A stretch of 64,000 bases of DNA from CAZMSD01 sp964568855 (GCA_964568855.1 CAZMSD010000001.1:151732-215731), one strand, 5' to 3'; shown: positions 18,360-28,097, numbered from the stretch's first letter. The notes: a model not told the origin generated them from the sequence alone. Numbers and translations are program-made.

Positions 18360-21287
18360 TCAGAAGGAATACTTGAGTCCCACGATCACTTCCCGCGGGC
18401 GGGAATAATTGGTGGGGTTCACGAAGAGCTCGGCCTGGATGATCTCCCAGTCCAGGTTGTAGCCGGCGCGCCCCGTGCGGTCGTAGACGTTGTTCTCGTT
18501 CAGGCGGTCGAAGAGGTTCTTGACCTGGAAGTGCGTCTGCATTCGCTGGCTCCCCGGCAGGCCCAGCGGAAGGTTCCACCAGCCCGAAAGGTCGAAATTC
18601 AGGTAGAAGGGCTTGCGGCCGCTGTTCTCCAGAAGGCCCACCACCAGGTCGTCGCTCTGGGGAACCGGCGTGTAGGGCAGGCCGCTGCCGTAGGTGCCCA
18701 GGAGACTCAGGCCCCAGCGGCCCTTCCAATCCAGGCCGATGTGCCCGTTGAGGGTGTGTCGGCGGTCCCAGTCCATGGGCACCAGGTACTTGTTCACCTC
18801 CTGGTTGTCGCTGGCGGCTTCCTGGGCCGCCGTGGGGCTGGAGGCGTTGGCCTGGGCCACCTGGAAGGTGTAATCCAGGCCGGCGTTGAAGTTGTTGCCG
18901 TAGCGCTTGTCCAGGCTGAGCACGATTCCGCGCACCGTGCCGAAATCGCGGTTGGTAAAGATGAAGTACTTGTTGACGTTGACCGTCTCGATCACCCGGT
19001 CGGAGGAGACCAGGTCGCGGATGTCGCGGCTGTAGAGGCTGATGTCCACGCCCACGTCCTCTCCGAGCTGCTGCTGCAGGCCGATCTCGTACTGCACGGT
19101 CTTCTCCACCTTGAGATCCGGGTTGCCCATCAGGCTGTTGATGCCCTCGAGCTCGAAGTCCGGATTCTGGTAAAGACGCTCGAAACTGGGCCGCTGGAAG
19201 AAGTGGCCGTAGCTGAAATGTATCACGCCCGTGTCGGTTACAGGGTAGGCGATGGCCAGACGGGGACTGGCCTGCCACTTGAGGCTCACGTCCCGCCAGC
19301 CGGAGTTGTTGGGATCCGCCAGGTCGGCGGGCAGCCGCCAGTTGGCGTCGAAGACGTCCAGGCGCAGTCCCGTGTTCACCGTCACCTGGCGGAACTCCAT
19401 CTTGTCCTGCAGGAAGATCGATCCCTCCCAGGGATAGCGGGTGTAGACGTCGTAGTTCGCGCCTTCCGGGGCTACCACTTCGTCCCCGTTGAAGCTGGCG
19501 TTGCGGTCGTTGAAGTACAGCTTGTGCAGACGCAGTTCGAGACCGGCCTTGAGCTGGTGGATCTTGCCCGCCTGCCGTGAGAGATTGCCGTTGACCTGCC
19601 AGCTGTCGGTGCGGCGCGCGAAATGGGCGTTCTCGGTGCCGCCGATGTTGGCGAAGCCCACGTAGAGCGCGTTCTCCGTGTAACCCGGCTCGAAGACGTC
19701 GAAACCACCCAGGTCGTAGTAGTAGAAACCGTTATCCGGCAGCTCGTCCGTGTTGACGTAGCGTGAATCCAGGATGCTGTCGTAAAGCCGGTGGTAATAA
19801 GAATTCAGCGAGTGCGACAGTGAGAGGTCGAAGAATGTACGGCCGCCGAAGACCTGGTCCCACTTGAGGCTGGTGTTCTGCTGGCGGCTGTAGCGCTTGA
19901 GGCGGCCGTCGGGGGTGAAGCGCCAGGAGTCGCTGTATTCGCGGTAGTGGCGGTCGGCGGCGATCACGTTGAAGCGCAGCTTGGAGGTGGGACTGAGGTC
20001 CGTGGTCAGCTTGAACTGGCCCGATCGGCGCTGCTCCGTGTTCATCTTGACGTATTCGGCGCCTCTCAGGTCGCCGCTGGAGCGCTCATGGACGTAACGG
20101 GAGTACTCGTCCGCGAACTGTATGAATTCCCTGACGATCTGACTGTCCCGGGCGGTGACCATGGGCCAGTGCCCCGTCCAAAAGGATTGCGCGGACTTAT
20201 CACCGTCATCCTGTTCGGAGATCCACACACCTGATGCGATGTACTCGTAAAAGATGTCATCCAGCAGCTCATCCCAGAAGAACCAGTATTCCTCTCCGTT
20301 TTCGTCTAACCAGTACACTGAACCATAAATGTCATCCCCATTGAAGCCGGCGTAGGTGGTTCCCGTCTCGTCGGTGAAGAAGAAGTACTGTTCTTGGGGG
20401 CTGAAAAGACGCCGGCCCGCGTACCAGCCCCCGTTCTCGGACAGGCGCACCGTGCCGTTGAACTTGAGCCAGGGCAGCAGAGGCACAGGACCGCTGAGGT
20501 TGGCCTCCACGTTGTTGATGTTCAGCGGCTCCACGCTGCGGATGTTCCAGAACTGGTTCTGGTGGTCGGAGACGTAGTCGCCGGCGTAGAAGTTCAGGCT
20601 GCCCTCGTAGCGCTCCTGCCCGTCGCGGGTGATGGTATTGACCACGCCGCTCATGGCCTGCCCGTACTCGGCGTTGAAAGTACCCGAGATCACCTGCAGC
20701 TCCTGGACCATGGAAACCTGCACCTCCACGCCCTTGCTGCCGTCGTAGACGTCGGTGACCGGAATGCCGTCCACCAGGTAGAGCACCTCGCCGGAACGTC
20801 CGCCGCGGAAGTGGCCGTCCACCACCCCCGCCTGCAGGTCCACCACCTGGCTGAGCTCGGTCACCGGCATGGAGGCCAGCTCCTGGGCGTCCACGTAGGA
20901 AGCGCTGAAGGTCTGGTCCTCCTGGATGATCGATCGCTCGGCGACGATGGTCACCACCTCGCCCTCGATCCGGGTGGGTCTCAGGACCACGTCCTGGCGC
21001 GTGCTCAGGTCCACGCTGACGGGCACCTGCTCGATCACTACCGGCGCGTAACCGAGGCTGGAGATTTCCAGCGTGTAGATACCCGGCTGCAGGTTGAGGA
21101 TCATGTACTCGCCGTCGAGATCGCTGGCCCCGCCCCAGGGCTTGTCCAGGACCTTGACGTTGACGCCCGGCAGGGCTTCCCCCGCGGAATCGGTGATCTG
21201 GCCCACGATTTTTCCCGTGACGCCGGCCAGGGCCGCCGGGACCAGCGCGAAGGCCAGGATGGCGCTTCGAAGAAGAGCCGGAATCAT
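18360..21287 (-). CDS. TonB-dependent receptor with carboxypeptidase-regulatory-like N-domain
   Basis: A 975-residue outer-membrane receptor. After the signal peptide comes a carboxypeptidase-D regulatory-like beta domain, residues about 24-105 (GKIVGQITDSAGEALPGVNV ... GEYMILNLQPGIYTLEISSL). The plug domain follows, about 115-240, including VLYLVDGIPVTDVYDG and the NAEYGQAMSGVVNTITRDG segment. A 22-strand-type barrel ends in IVGLKYSF-like aromatic residues (VGLKYSF). This SusC/OAR-like layout imports large or scarce ligands using TonB energy. The ligand is not predictable. It is first in the minus-strand set with the 1365-residue protein and PorV-like protein; the 78-base gap to the next gene carries a GTATCAC word at 18338. 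Confidence 0.93.
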   Translation of the reverse strand: MIPALLRSAILAFALVPAALAGVTGKIVGQITDSAGEALPGVNVKVLDKPWGGASDLDGEYMILNLQPGIYTLEISSLGYAPVVIEQVPVSVDLSTRQDVVLRPTRIEGEVVTIVAERSIIQEDQTFSASYVDAQELASMPVTELSQVVDLQAGVVDGHFRGGRSGEVLYLVDGIPVTDVYDGSKGVEVQVSMVQELQVISGTFNAEYGQAMSGVVNTITRDGQERYEGSLNFYAGDYVSDHQNQFWNIRSVEPLNINNVEANLSGPVPLLPWLKFNGTVRLSENGGWYAGRRLFSPQEQYFFFTDETGTTYAGFNGDDIYGSVYWLDENGEEYWFFWDELLDDIFYEYIASGVWISEQDDGDKSAQSFWTGHWPMVTARDSQIVREFIQFADEYSRYVHERSSGDLRGAEYVKMNTEQRRSGQFKLTTDLSPTSKLRFNVIAADRHYREYSDSWRFTPDGRLKRYSRQQNTSLKWDQVFGGRTFFDLSLSHSLNSYYHRLYDSILDSRYVNTDELPDNGFYYYDLGGFDVFEPGYTENALYVGFANIGGTENAHFARRTDSWQVNGNLSRQAGKIHQLKAGLELRLHKLYFNDRNASFNGDEVVAPEGANYDVYTRYPWEGSIFLQDKMEFRQVTVNTGLRLDVFDANWRLPADLADPNNSGWRDVSLKWQASPRLAIAYPVTDTGVIHFSYGHFFQRPSFERLYQNPDFELEGINSLMGNPDLKVEKTVQYEIGLQQQLGEDVGVDISLYSRDIRDLVSSDRVIETVNVNKYFIFTNRDFGTVRGIVLSLDKRYGNNFNAGLDYTFQVAQANASSPTAAQEAASDNQEVNKYLVPMDWDRRHTLNGHIGLDWKGRWGLSLLGTYGSGLPYTPVPQSDDLVVGLLENSGRKPFYLNFDLSGWWNLPLGLPGSQRMQTHFQVKNLFDRLNENNVYDRTGRAGYNLDWEIIQAELFVNPTNYSRPREVIVGLKYSF

Positions 21288-21382
21288 GTTCTCCTCCAGG
21301 CTTGTCCGCCCGCCGGCGGATCCACAGCCAGTGCGACGCGAGCTCGCGCGTGTGTCACATCGATCCCCCGAGGAACGGCGGT

Positions 21383-22453
21383 TCAGGACGGGCGGGCATC
21401 CAGTCGCGCGCCCTCCTCGTCCGCGGCGAACAAGTGCTCGGATCCCGGACGAATCCGCAGGTGGATCCGCTCGCCGGGCCGGGCCGTCAGGTCCGCCTCG
21501 AGCCGCGCCACCGCGGGCACGCCCGCCAGGTCGAAATAGGCCAGGGTTTCGTGGCCCATGTGTTCCACCACGTCCAGCCCCACTTCCGCCAGGGCTTCAC
21601 CAGCTTCCGCCAGAACCAGGTCCTCCGGACGGACGCCTAATACGGCCTCGCCCTCGGCGGCGGTCCTCTCGAGCGGCATGCTCAACCCTTCCGCTGAGAA
21701 GGATCCGCCGGAGACTCGTCCGGAGATGAAATTCATCGCCGGGCTGCCGATGAATCCCGCCACGAAGCGGTTCGCGGGGCGCTCGTAGAGTTCCAGGGGA
21801 CCCGCCACCTGCTGTATCACGCCGTCCTTCATTACTACGATGCGGTCGCCCAAGGTCATGGCTTCGACCTGGTCGTGCGTCACGTAGATCATGGTGCTGC
21901 CCAGGCGACCGTGCAGGCGCGCCAGCTCCGTGCGCATCTGCACCCGCAGCTTGGCGTCCAGGTTCGACAGGGGTTCGTCGAAGAGGAAGGCGCTGGGATC
22001 GCGCACGATGGCCCGGCCCAGGGCCACCCGCTGCCGCTGGCCGCCCGAGAGTTCCCGCGGCCTGCGGTCGAGCAGCTGCTCGATGGACAGCACTTCGGCG
22101 GCCCTGCGCACCCGCTGGTCCAGCTCGGCCTGGGGCATCTTGCGCATCTTGAGCCCGAAGGCCATGTTGTCGAAGACGCTCATGTGGGGATAGAGCGCGT
22201 AGTTCTGGAACACCATGGCGATGTCGCGCTCCGCCGGGGGCAGGTTGTTCACCAGCCGGTCGCCGATGCGGATTTCGCCCGAGCTCACCTCTTCGAGTCC
22301 GGCCACCAGCCTCAGCGTGGTGGACTTGCCGCAGCCGGAGGGTCCCACCAGCACCACGAATTCGCCGTCGGCCACCTGCAGGTTGACCCGCTTGACGGCC
22401 TCGAATCCGTTGGGATAGCGCTTCCAGAGTTCGCTGATGCGAATTTCAGCCAC
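21383..22453 (-). CDS. Sugar-type ABC transporter ATP-binding protein (UgpC/MalK/MsmX family)
   Basis: A 356-residue ATPase. The nucleotide-binding domain has Walker A GPSGCGKSTTLRLVAG, the Q-loop MVFQNYALYPHMSVFDN, signature RELSGGQRQRVALGRAI, Walker B AFLFDEPLSNLDAKLR and the switch histidine in IYVTHDQVEAM. The C-terminal about 120 residues form the TOBE/OB regulatory domain typical of MalK-like subunits (EAVLGVRPEDLVL). No permease or binding protein is adjacent, so it may energise several sugar transporters encoded elsewhere, as MsmX does. A GTATCAC word at 21814 uses the rare ATA codon (Val-Ile-Gln). Confidence 0.93.
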   Translation of the reverse strand: MAEIRISELWKRYPNGFEAVKRVNLQVADGEFVVLVGPSGCGKSTTLRLVAGLEEVSSGEIRIGDRLVNNLPPAERDIAMVFQNYALYPHMSVFDNMAFGLKMRKMPQAELDQRVRRAAEVLSIEQLLDRRPRELSGGQRQRVALGRAIVRDPSAFLFDEPLSNLDAKLRVQMRTELARLHGRLGSTMIYVTHDQVEAMTLGDRIVVMKDGVIQQVAGPLELYERPANRFVAGFIGSPAMNFISGRVSGGSFSAEGLSMPLERTAAEGEAVLGVRPEDLVLAEAGEALAEVGLDVVEHMGHETLAYFDLAGVPAVARLEADLTARPGERIHLRIRPGSEHLFAADEEGARLDARPS

Positions 22454-22563
22454 TGGCGATCCTGTACTTCACCGCCGCCGATCCGGTCAAGGTTGACTTC
22501 GGGGTAGAAGGCAATCTGAACTTTTACGCGTCACAATTTAGCAATACCGCCTGCTCTTCCACC

Positions 22564-23388
22564 TCAGGGAAGGTAGGGGGCGATGTCCTGCAGCACCTGG
22601 TCCTCGAGGGCGGCCATGGCCTGCCGGGTGAGCGGCCCCGGCGCTTCTCCGAATTCCCTGCCGCCCAGCCGCTTCAGGGCACGCACACCGGCGACGGAGC
22701 TGGTAATGAACGCCTCGGAGGCCCGTGATACCATGTCGAAGCCCAGGTCGCGGATCTCGCAGGGGAAACGTTCGTCCTGGATCAGCCGGCCGCGGATGAT
22801 CCCGGGCAGCAGTCCCTTTTCGCGCGGCGGCGTGCAGGCCCGGCCGTCGAGCACCAGGAACAGGTTGCTGGTGGTTCCTTCCAGCAGGCTCTCCCGCTCG
22901 TCCACGAGCACGATCTCCTCCATCCCCCCGCCGCCCGCCAGGAGCTGCTGCTGCAGCAGGCGGTTGCCGGTCTTGTGCCGTGCCAGGGGATCGCGGTCCC
23001 GGTTGTTGACGCGGACCAGCCCGGCCGAGCAGGGCGGCCGTTCCGGCAGTTTTTCCACGGTGATCAGCAGGCTCTCCTCGGTCTCGGGAACCGACTGGCG
23101 GCGGAACAGCGTGATCCGCAGCCGGCCCTGCTCCATCAGGTTGCCCGTCATCAGATTGTCGATGGCGGTGCGCATGCGCTCTCCGCGCAACTCGCTCGTG
23201 TAGTCCAGCCAGCGGGCGCTGTAGGTCAGCCGCTGGAGGTGCTGCTCGAGGAACACGGGCACGGTCTCCACCACGGGCAGGGTTTCGAAAAGGCTGTCGC
23301 CGATCAGCAGGGCGGGACTGGCCGCGTCGATCAGTACTTCACGGCTGCGACGGATGCGATAATCGAGTATGCAGTACCGCGGATTCAT
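22564..23388 (-). CDS. Class IV PLP-dependent aminotransferase (PabC/IlvE/D-amino acid transaminase type)
   Basis: A 274-residue fold-type IV enzyme. The catalytic lysine lies in LARHKTGNRLLQQQLL near residue 140, and the PLP phosphate region in LLEGTTSNLFLVLDG and PPREKGLLPGIIRGRL. It starts immediately after the aroK stop and ends the shikimate cluster. Location after chorismate synthase genes makes aminodeoxychorismate lyase (PabC, folate branch) attractive, but branched-chain or D-amino acid transaminase activity cannot be excluded from sequence. Confidence 0.85.
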   Translation of the reverse strand: MNPRYCILDYRIRRSREVLIDAASPALLIGDSLFETLPVVETVPVFLEQHLQRLTYSARWLDYTSELRGERMRTAIDNLMTGNLMEQGRLRITLFRRQSVPETEESLLITVEKLPERPPCSAGLVRVNNRDRDPLARHKTGNRLLQQQLLAGGGGMEEIVLVDERESLLEGTTSNLFLVLDGRACTPPREKGLLPGIIRGRLIQDERFPCEIRDLGFDMVSRASEAFITSSVAGVRALKRLGGREFGEAPGPLTRQAMAALEDQVLQDIAPYLP

Positions 23389-23955
23389 TCAGTCTCTGTC
23401 CTCCCGAACGAGTTCCAGCAGGCGATCCAGGGTATCCGTGATCTCCTCGCCCTCGATGTACTCGAGGCGGCGACCGGCGCGCCGGTAGGCCGCCTCCCGC
23501 TCCCCTACGAGCTCGCGGATCCGGTCGCCCAGGTCGCCCTGCTCGGCGCTACGATCGGGATCCAGCATCGGCCGACCACCGCCGCGCCCTTCGAGGCGTC
23601 GCTGGAGTTCTTCCGCCGGGACTTCCAGGTAGACGGCCCGGCAGTGTTCTGCGATTTCCCCCGCCAGCCCCGGCTGGGCCGGCAGGCCGCCGCCGATGGA
23701 GATCACGCCGTGAAAGCGGGGCCTGAGCTCGCGGAAGAGCTCCCGCTCCAGGCGGCGGAATCCCGCTTCGCCCGTATCACGGAAGATCTGCGGTATGTCG
23801 CGCCCCGCGCGGCGCTCGATCTCCGCGTCCAGGTCCAGGAAGGGCAGGCCCATGACCAGCGCCAGCAGCGGTCCCAGGGTGCTCTTGCCGCAGCCCATGA
23901 AACCCAGCAGCACGATGGGCCCGGACAGGCAGGACCGATCAGCGGCCTCTGTCAC
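23389..23955 (-). CDS. aroK: Shikimate kinase
   Basis: A 188-residue P-loop kinase that phosphorylates shikimate at O3. Walker A is LLGFMGCGKSTLGPLLA near residue 20. The shikimate-binding Asp and Arg are in FLDLDAEIERRAGRDIPQIF, then the FRRLERELFREL segment, the glycine-rich substrate loop VISIGGGLPAQPG, and the lid arginine near LEGRGGGRPML. It overlaps aroC by four bases and abuts the aminotransferase, so it is translationally coupled inside an aro operon. Confidence 0.95.
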   Translation of the reverse strand: MTEAADRSCLSGPIVLLGFMGCGKSTLGPLLALVMGLPFLDLDAEIERRAGRDIPQIFRDTGEAGFRRLERELFRELRPRFHGVISIGGGLPAQPGLAGEIAEHCRAVYLEVPAEELQRRLEGRGGGRPMLDPDRSAEQGDLGDRIRELVGEREAAYRRAGRRLEYIEGEEITDTLDRLLELVREDRD

Positions 23956-25199
23956 GACGGCTTCCCTTCTCCGGATGGGCCCCTTGCTGTCTCCGCAACG
24001 CCGGCCGCTCCGGAAACTCGTCGGTGGATCTCCTCCATGTGATCGGCACCCCAGACCTCGAGCCAGGCGGCGCAGAGTTCCCAGGCCGCGGCGGCCTCGC
24101 AGATCACCGCGCAGGCCGGTACGGCGCAGGTATCGCTGCGCTCGCGGTGCGCGCTCACCGGCTCTCCGCTCTCGAGGTCCACGCTGCGCAGAGGCTTCAT
24201 TAATGTGGGCAGCGGTTTCATGGCCGCCCGCAAAACCAGTTCCTGGCCGTTGCTGATGCCGCCCTCGATTCCCCCCGCCCGGTTGCCCGTGCGCCGGAGC
24301 GTGACCGCAAGCCCCCTTGTATCACGCCTGCCCGGCGGCTGGTCCGCGGGCAGGATCTCGTCCATCACCTTGCTGCCGGGCAGGGCGCAGTTCTCGAAGG
24401 CCGGCCCGATCTCCACTCCCTTGACCGCCGGAACGCTCATCAGCGCCGCCGCCAGCCGCGCGTCGAGGCGCCGGTCCCAGTGCACGTGGCTGCCCAGCCC
24501 GGCGGACAGACCCCGGGCGAGAACCTCCACCAGTCCGCCCAGCGTGTCGCCCCCCTCGCGGGCGGCGTCGACCTGCGCCCGCATGGCCGCGGAGGCATCG
24601 GGATCGAGGCAGCGCACCGGATCGTCGTCGGCCAGTTCCTGCAGCCGCCGCAGTTCGAGTCCTTCCCGCAGCGCCCGTGGATCCTTCACCCGCGCACTTC
24701 CGATGCCCAGCACGTGGCTCGCCAACTCGATACCGAACTGCGCCAGGAGTTCCCGGGCCACCGCACCGGCAAGCACGCGGTTGACGGTTTCGCGGGCGCT
24801 GGCCCGCTCCAGCACGTTGCGGATGTCGTCGAAGCCGTATTTCAGCGCTCCGGCCAGGTCGGCGTGTCCCGGTCGTGGAACGCTCACGCGCACCCCGCCC
24901 TCGCCCGGCTTGACGGGAGCGGGAGACATCGCAGCGCTCCAGTTCTCGTGATCCAAATTGGGCACATGGAGCGTCAGGGGACTTCCCAGGGTCAGGCCGT
25001 GCCGCAGGCCGGACAGGATCCGGACGCGGTCCCGCTCGATCTTCATCCGGCCGCCGCGGCCGTGGCCCAGCTGGCGGCGGGCCAGCTGCCGGTCGATGGC
25101 ATCGGCCTTAAGGACCATTCCGGCGGGGAGTCCCTCGATGATCAGGGTCATCCCCCTGCCGTGGGACTCGCCGGAGCTGAGGAAGCGTAGCATGAGCAC
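23952..25199 (-). CDS. aroC: Chorismate synthase
   Basis: A 415-residue FMN-dependent enzyme converting EPSP to chorismate. The N-terminus LRFLSSGESHGRGMTLIIEG, RRQLGHGRGGRMKIERDRV and VSVPRPGHADLAGALKYGF are the standard motifs. Next come RASARETVNRVLAGAVAREL and, near the C-terminus, RSDTCAVPACAVICEAAAAW. Length is slightly above average (about 360-390) because of the tail. It is part of aroA-aroE-aroC-aroK. Two GTATCAC words fall at the 3' side of this cluster (23774 in aroK, 24319 here). Confidence 0.96.
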   Translation of the reverse strand: MLMLRFLSSGESHGRGMTLIIEGLPAGMVLKADAIDRQLARRQLGHGRGGRMKIERDRVRILSGLRHGLTLGSPLTLHVPNLDHENWSAAMSPAPVKPGEGGVRVSVPRPGHADLAGALKYGFDDIRNVLERASARETVNRVLAGAVARELLAQFGIELASHVLGIGSARVKDPRALREGLELRRLQELADDDPVRCLDPDASAAMRAQVDAAREGGDTLGGLVEVLARGLSAGLGSHVHWDRRLDARLAAALMSVPAVKGVEIGPAFENCALPGSKVMDEILPADQPPGRRDTRGLAVTLRRTGNRAGGIEGGISNGQELVLRAAMKPLPTLMKPLRSVDLESGEPVSAHRERSDTCAVPACAVICEAAAAWELCAAWLEVWGADHMEEIHRRVSGAAGVAETARGPSGEGKPS

Positions 25200-25260
25200 T
25201 CTCCCCTGTGTTGCGATCCGCGCGGCCCGGGACGCAGCGCCCGGGCACGGAAGACCGGAT

Positions 25261-26142
25261 TCAGCGGCCGCGCTCTTCCTCTTCCAGGCGGGCTAGGATC
25301 CCCTCGGCCGGGAAGGACGCGCCGGTCCACTTCTCGAAGGCGCCCGCGGCCTGGTAGACCAGCATCTCCAGGCCGTGAATCACCTCGCCTCCCCGGCTGC
25401 GCGCGGCCTTGAGCAAAGGCGTCCAGCGGGGTCGGTAGACCAGGTCGAAACAGACGCCGCCCTTAGGGATCCAGTCCGCGGGACAGGCCAGGGCCTCCGG
25501 GGCGTGTCCCTCCATGCCCTGCGGTGTGGCGTTGACCACAAGACCGGGCGCGCGGGCGGGTCCCTCTTCGCGCCGCAGCGCCATGACGCTGCGGCCCGGG
25601 GTCTCGTACTCCTCCGCCAGCGCCTGCGCCTCCCCTTCGCGCCGGGCCCAGACCTGGATGCATTCCACGAAGGGCATGGAGACCAGCACCTGCATCACGC
25701 TGCGGGCGGCGCCCCCCGCTCCCAGCAGCAGGGCGCAGTCGAAGGCCAGGCGGCGGCGGTGCAGCGGCCTAAAGAAACCTTCCACGTCGGTGTTCTCGCC
25801 GATCCAGCCCTCCTCGCCGCGCAGGAGCAGGTTCACGCTGCCGGCGCAGATGGCCTCGGGGCTCATCCCCAGCAGGTGATCCTGCAGCCGGCGCTTGTAG
25901 GGCATGGTGACGTTGAGACCCCAGTAGCCCTCCTCGTGCAGGCGATCGAGCAACGGCCCTAGACCGGCGGCTTCATCGAGATCGAAGAGTTCGTAGCGCA
26001 GTTCCACGCCGGTTCGCTCCGCGGCAAGCCGGTGGATGCGCGGTGAGAGACTGGCGCCGATGCCCCGGCCCAGAAGGCCCGCGCGGATGGGTCCGCCGTC
26101 AGGTTCCGGCGGGGAAAGCGGTTGGGGGAATTCCTCGGGCAT
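25261..26142 (-). CDS. aroE: Shikimate dehydrogenase (NADP+)
   Basis: A 293-residue enzyme reducing 3-dehydroshikimate to shikimate. The substrate site is seen in GRGIGASLSPRIHRLAAERT (SLSP) and GLNVTMPYKRRLQDHL (catalytic Lys). GENTDVEGFFRPL carries the NTD aspartate. LLLGAGGAARSVMQVLVS is the NADP Rossmann loop, and VNATPQGMEGH and FDLVYRPRWTPLL close the fold. A proline-rich N-terminal extension of about 18 residues precedes the core. It is 30 bases downstream of aroA. Confidence 0.94.
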   Translation of the reverse strand: MPEEFPQPLSPPEPDGGPIRAGLLGRGIGASLSPRIHRLAAERTGVELRYELFDLDEAAGLGPLLDRLHEEGYWGLNVTMPYKRRLQDHLLGMSPEAICAGSVNLLLRGEEGWIGENTDVEGFFRPLHRRRLAFDCALLLGAGGAARSVMQVLVSMPFVECIQVWARREGEAQALAEEYETPGRSVMALRREEGPARAPGLVVNATPQGMEGHAPEALACPADWIPKGGVCFDLVYRPRWTPLLKAARSRGGEVIHGLEMLVYQAAGAFEKWTGASFPAEGILARLEEEERGR

Positions 26143-26172
26143 GGCCTCGCCGTCGGTCCGGTTGAAGGTGGT

Positions 26173-27537
26173 CTATTCCCGCGTCAGCAGCTGCCGAAGC
26201 ACCCGTGGAAACTCCGGAAAACTGACCTGTACCGACTCGTGGCCCTCGAGCTCCGAGGGGCCGTCCGCGGCCAGGGCCAGCACCCAGGCGGCCATGGCCA
26301 GCCGGTGGTCTCCTTCCGCGTCGAAGCGGCCGGCCCGGATCCCGGCCGGAGCTTCGAGTTCGAAGCCGTCGTCGAATTCGCGGACCGTCCCGCCGAAGGC
26401 GCGCAGCATGCGGCAGGTACCGGCGATGCGGTCGCTTTCCTTGAGGCGCAGTTCCGCCGCGCCGTTCACCCGGAAGGTCCCCACGCCTCCCATGGCCACG
26501 GCCGCGAGCGCGGGGATCTCGTCGATCAATCCCGGGACCTGCCGTTCCTCGATGCTCCCGCCGCCGAGTTCGGGACCGTGGAAGACCAGCACGTTGCCCA
26601 CCGGCTCGCCGATGGGGCACAGGTCACCCTGGTCGCAACTCTCCATCGAACAGTAGTAGGGTCCGCAGGCGGCGTCCCCGGCGATTTCGTGCTGCAGGAT
26701 GCCCGCGCCCTGATCCTCGAGCCAGTCCAGGTAACCTTTGCGATAGGGATTGAGCAGGAGGTTGTCCAACTGGATTTTCGAGCCCTTCAGCAGGAGGGCC
26801 GCCGCCACCAGAAAGGCGGCGCTCGAGGGATCGCCGGGCAGGCTCACCCCGCCCCAGCACTTCAGCGGCATGTCCTCCCGGCCGGTGCTCCACACGCGAA
26901 CCGGGTATTCCCGCCCGGGAGCGGGGGGCAGCAGCTCGGGATTGAGGCCCAGCAGGCGCTCGGTGTGATCGCGGCTGGGCTGCGGTTCGAGAACCCGTGT
27001 CCGGCCCCCGGCCCTCAGGCCCGCCAGCAGCAGGGCGGATTTGACCTGGGCGCTGGCCACGGGCAGCTCGTAGTCTATCCCATTCAACTCGGCGGGCCGG
27101 ATCCGGGCGGGCAGGCCGCCACCGGTGGTCTCGATCCGGGCGCCCATGGCCTTCAAAGGCTCGGCCACCCGTTCCATCGGCCGGCGGCGCAGGCTTTCAT
27201 CGCCGTCCAGCACGGTCTCGAAGCCCGCGCCGGCCAGCAGCCCCAGCATCAGGCGGGCCGTGGTTCCGCTGTTGCCGCAATTCAGGCTGTCTCCCGGTTC
27301 CCGCCAGCCTGCACATCCGGGGCTGTCCACCGTGGTGATCGCGGCGTCGCCCTCGACGATCACGCCCAGCGCTTTCAGGACGCGGGCGGTCGACTCCACG
27401 TCGCCCGCGGCCGGCAGGTTGCGGATCACCGTTCGGCCGGAAACCAGAGCCGCGCGGATCAGGTGACGGTGCGCCAGCGATTTGTCGCCGGGCAGACTGA
27501 GCTGGCCTTCCAGAGGTCCCGCCGGTTGAATCTCCAT
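26173..27537 (-). CDS. aroA: 3-phosphoshikimate 1-carboxyvinyltransferase (EPSP synthase)
   Basis: A 454-residue enzyme joining shikimate-3-phosphate and PEP. The N-terminal LSLPGDKSLAHRHLIRAALV matches the phosphate/substrate-binding PGDKS..HR motif. LNCGNSGTTARLMLGLLAG matches the NxGTxxR motif that faces PEP, and GVGTFRVNGAAELRLKESDR the C-terminal RxKESDR signature. It is first of the aro genes, 71 bases after greA on the same strand. Confidence 0.96.
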   Translation of the reverse strand: MEIQPAGPLEGQLSLPGDKSLAHRHLIRAALVSGRTVIRNLPAAGDVESTARVLKALGVIVEGDAAITTVDSPGCAGWREPGDSLNCGNSGTTARLMLGLLAGAGFETVLDGDESLRRRPMERVAEPLKAMGARIETTGGGLPARIRPAELNGIDYELPVASAQVKSALLLAGLRAGGRTRVLEPQPSRDHTERLLGLNPELLPPAPGREYPVRVWSTGREDMPLKCWGGVSLPGDPSSAAFLVAAALLLKGSKIQLDNLLLNPYRKGYLDWLEDQGAGILQHEIAGDAACGPYYCSMESCDQGDLCPIGEPVGNVLVFHGPELGGGSIEERQVPGLIDEIPALAAVAMGGVGTFRVNGAAELRLKESDRIAGTCRMLRAFGGTVREFDDGFELEAPAGIRAGRFDAEGDHRLAMAAWVLALAADGPSELEGHESVQVSFPEFPRVLRQLLTRE

Positions 27538-27608
27538 CGCCGACCTTCTTTCTCCTGTTTCCGGTCCAGTGAGTACCGGCTCCGGGACCGGAACGCCTGC
27601 AACCGCTC

Positions 27609-28097
27609 CTATCCGGAACCGTCGGAGCAGCGCTCGATCTTCAACACCGTGTAGTGCATGGTGCCGACCGGAACCTCGATTTCCGCCGATTCCCCGACCT
27701 TCTTGCCCATCAGTCCGCGCGCGATGGGACTGTCCACGGAAATCTTGCCTTCCTTGAGGCTCGTTTCCTCCGGCTCCACCAGTTGAAAAACAACGTCGCA
27801 GTCGCGGTTGTGATCGCGCAGGGTCACCTTGGTGAAGACTTTCACGCTGCCGGTGTCGATCTGGCTCTCATCCACGATGCGGCAGTTGTTCAACCGGTCC
27901 TCGAGCTGGGCGATCTTGAACATCAACATGCTCAACTCTTCGCGCGCCGAATGATACTCGGAGTTCTCCGCGAGGTCTCCCAGGTCGCGGGCGGCGGAAA
28001 TCCGCTCGCGGATCTGGGGCTGCTGCACCTCGCGCATCTCCCTCAACTCAGCCTGCAGCCGCTGGTAACTCTTGCGTGTGATGACCTGGGAACTCAA
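27609..28097 (-). CDS. greA: Transcription elongation factor GreA
   Basis: A 162-residue factor that rescues backtracked RNA polymerase. The N-terminal coiled coil has the acidic tip ARDLGDLAENSEYHSAREEL, and the C-terminal FKBP-like domain has SPIARGLMGKKVGESAEIEV. I choose TTG 28097 because AAGGAG lies six bases upstream. A TTG further up (28115) would put the Shine-Dalgarno inside the gene. A strong hairpin with a short U-run stands in the leader. Confidence 0.94.
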   Translation of the reverse strand: MSSQVITRKSYQRLQAELREMREVQQPQIRERISAARDLGDLAENSEYHSAREELSMLMFKIAQLEDRLNNCRIVDESQIDTGSVKVFTKVTLRDHNRDCDVVFQLVEPEETSLKEGKISVDSPIARGLMGKKVGESAEIEVPVGTMHYTVLKIERCSDGSG

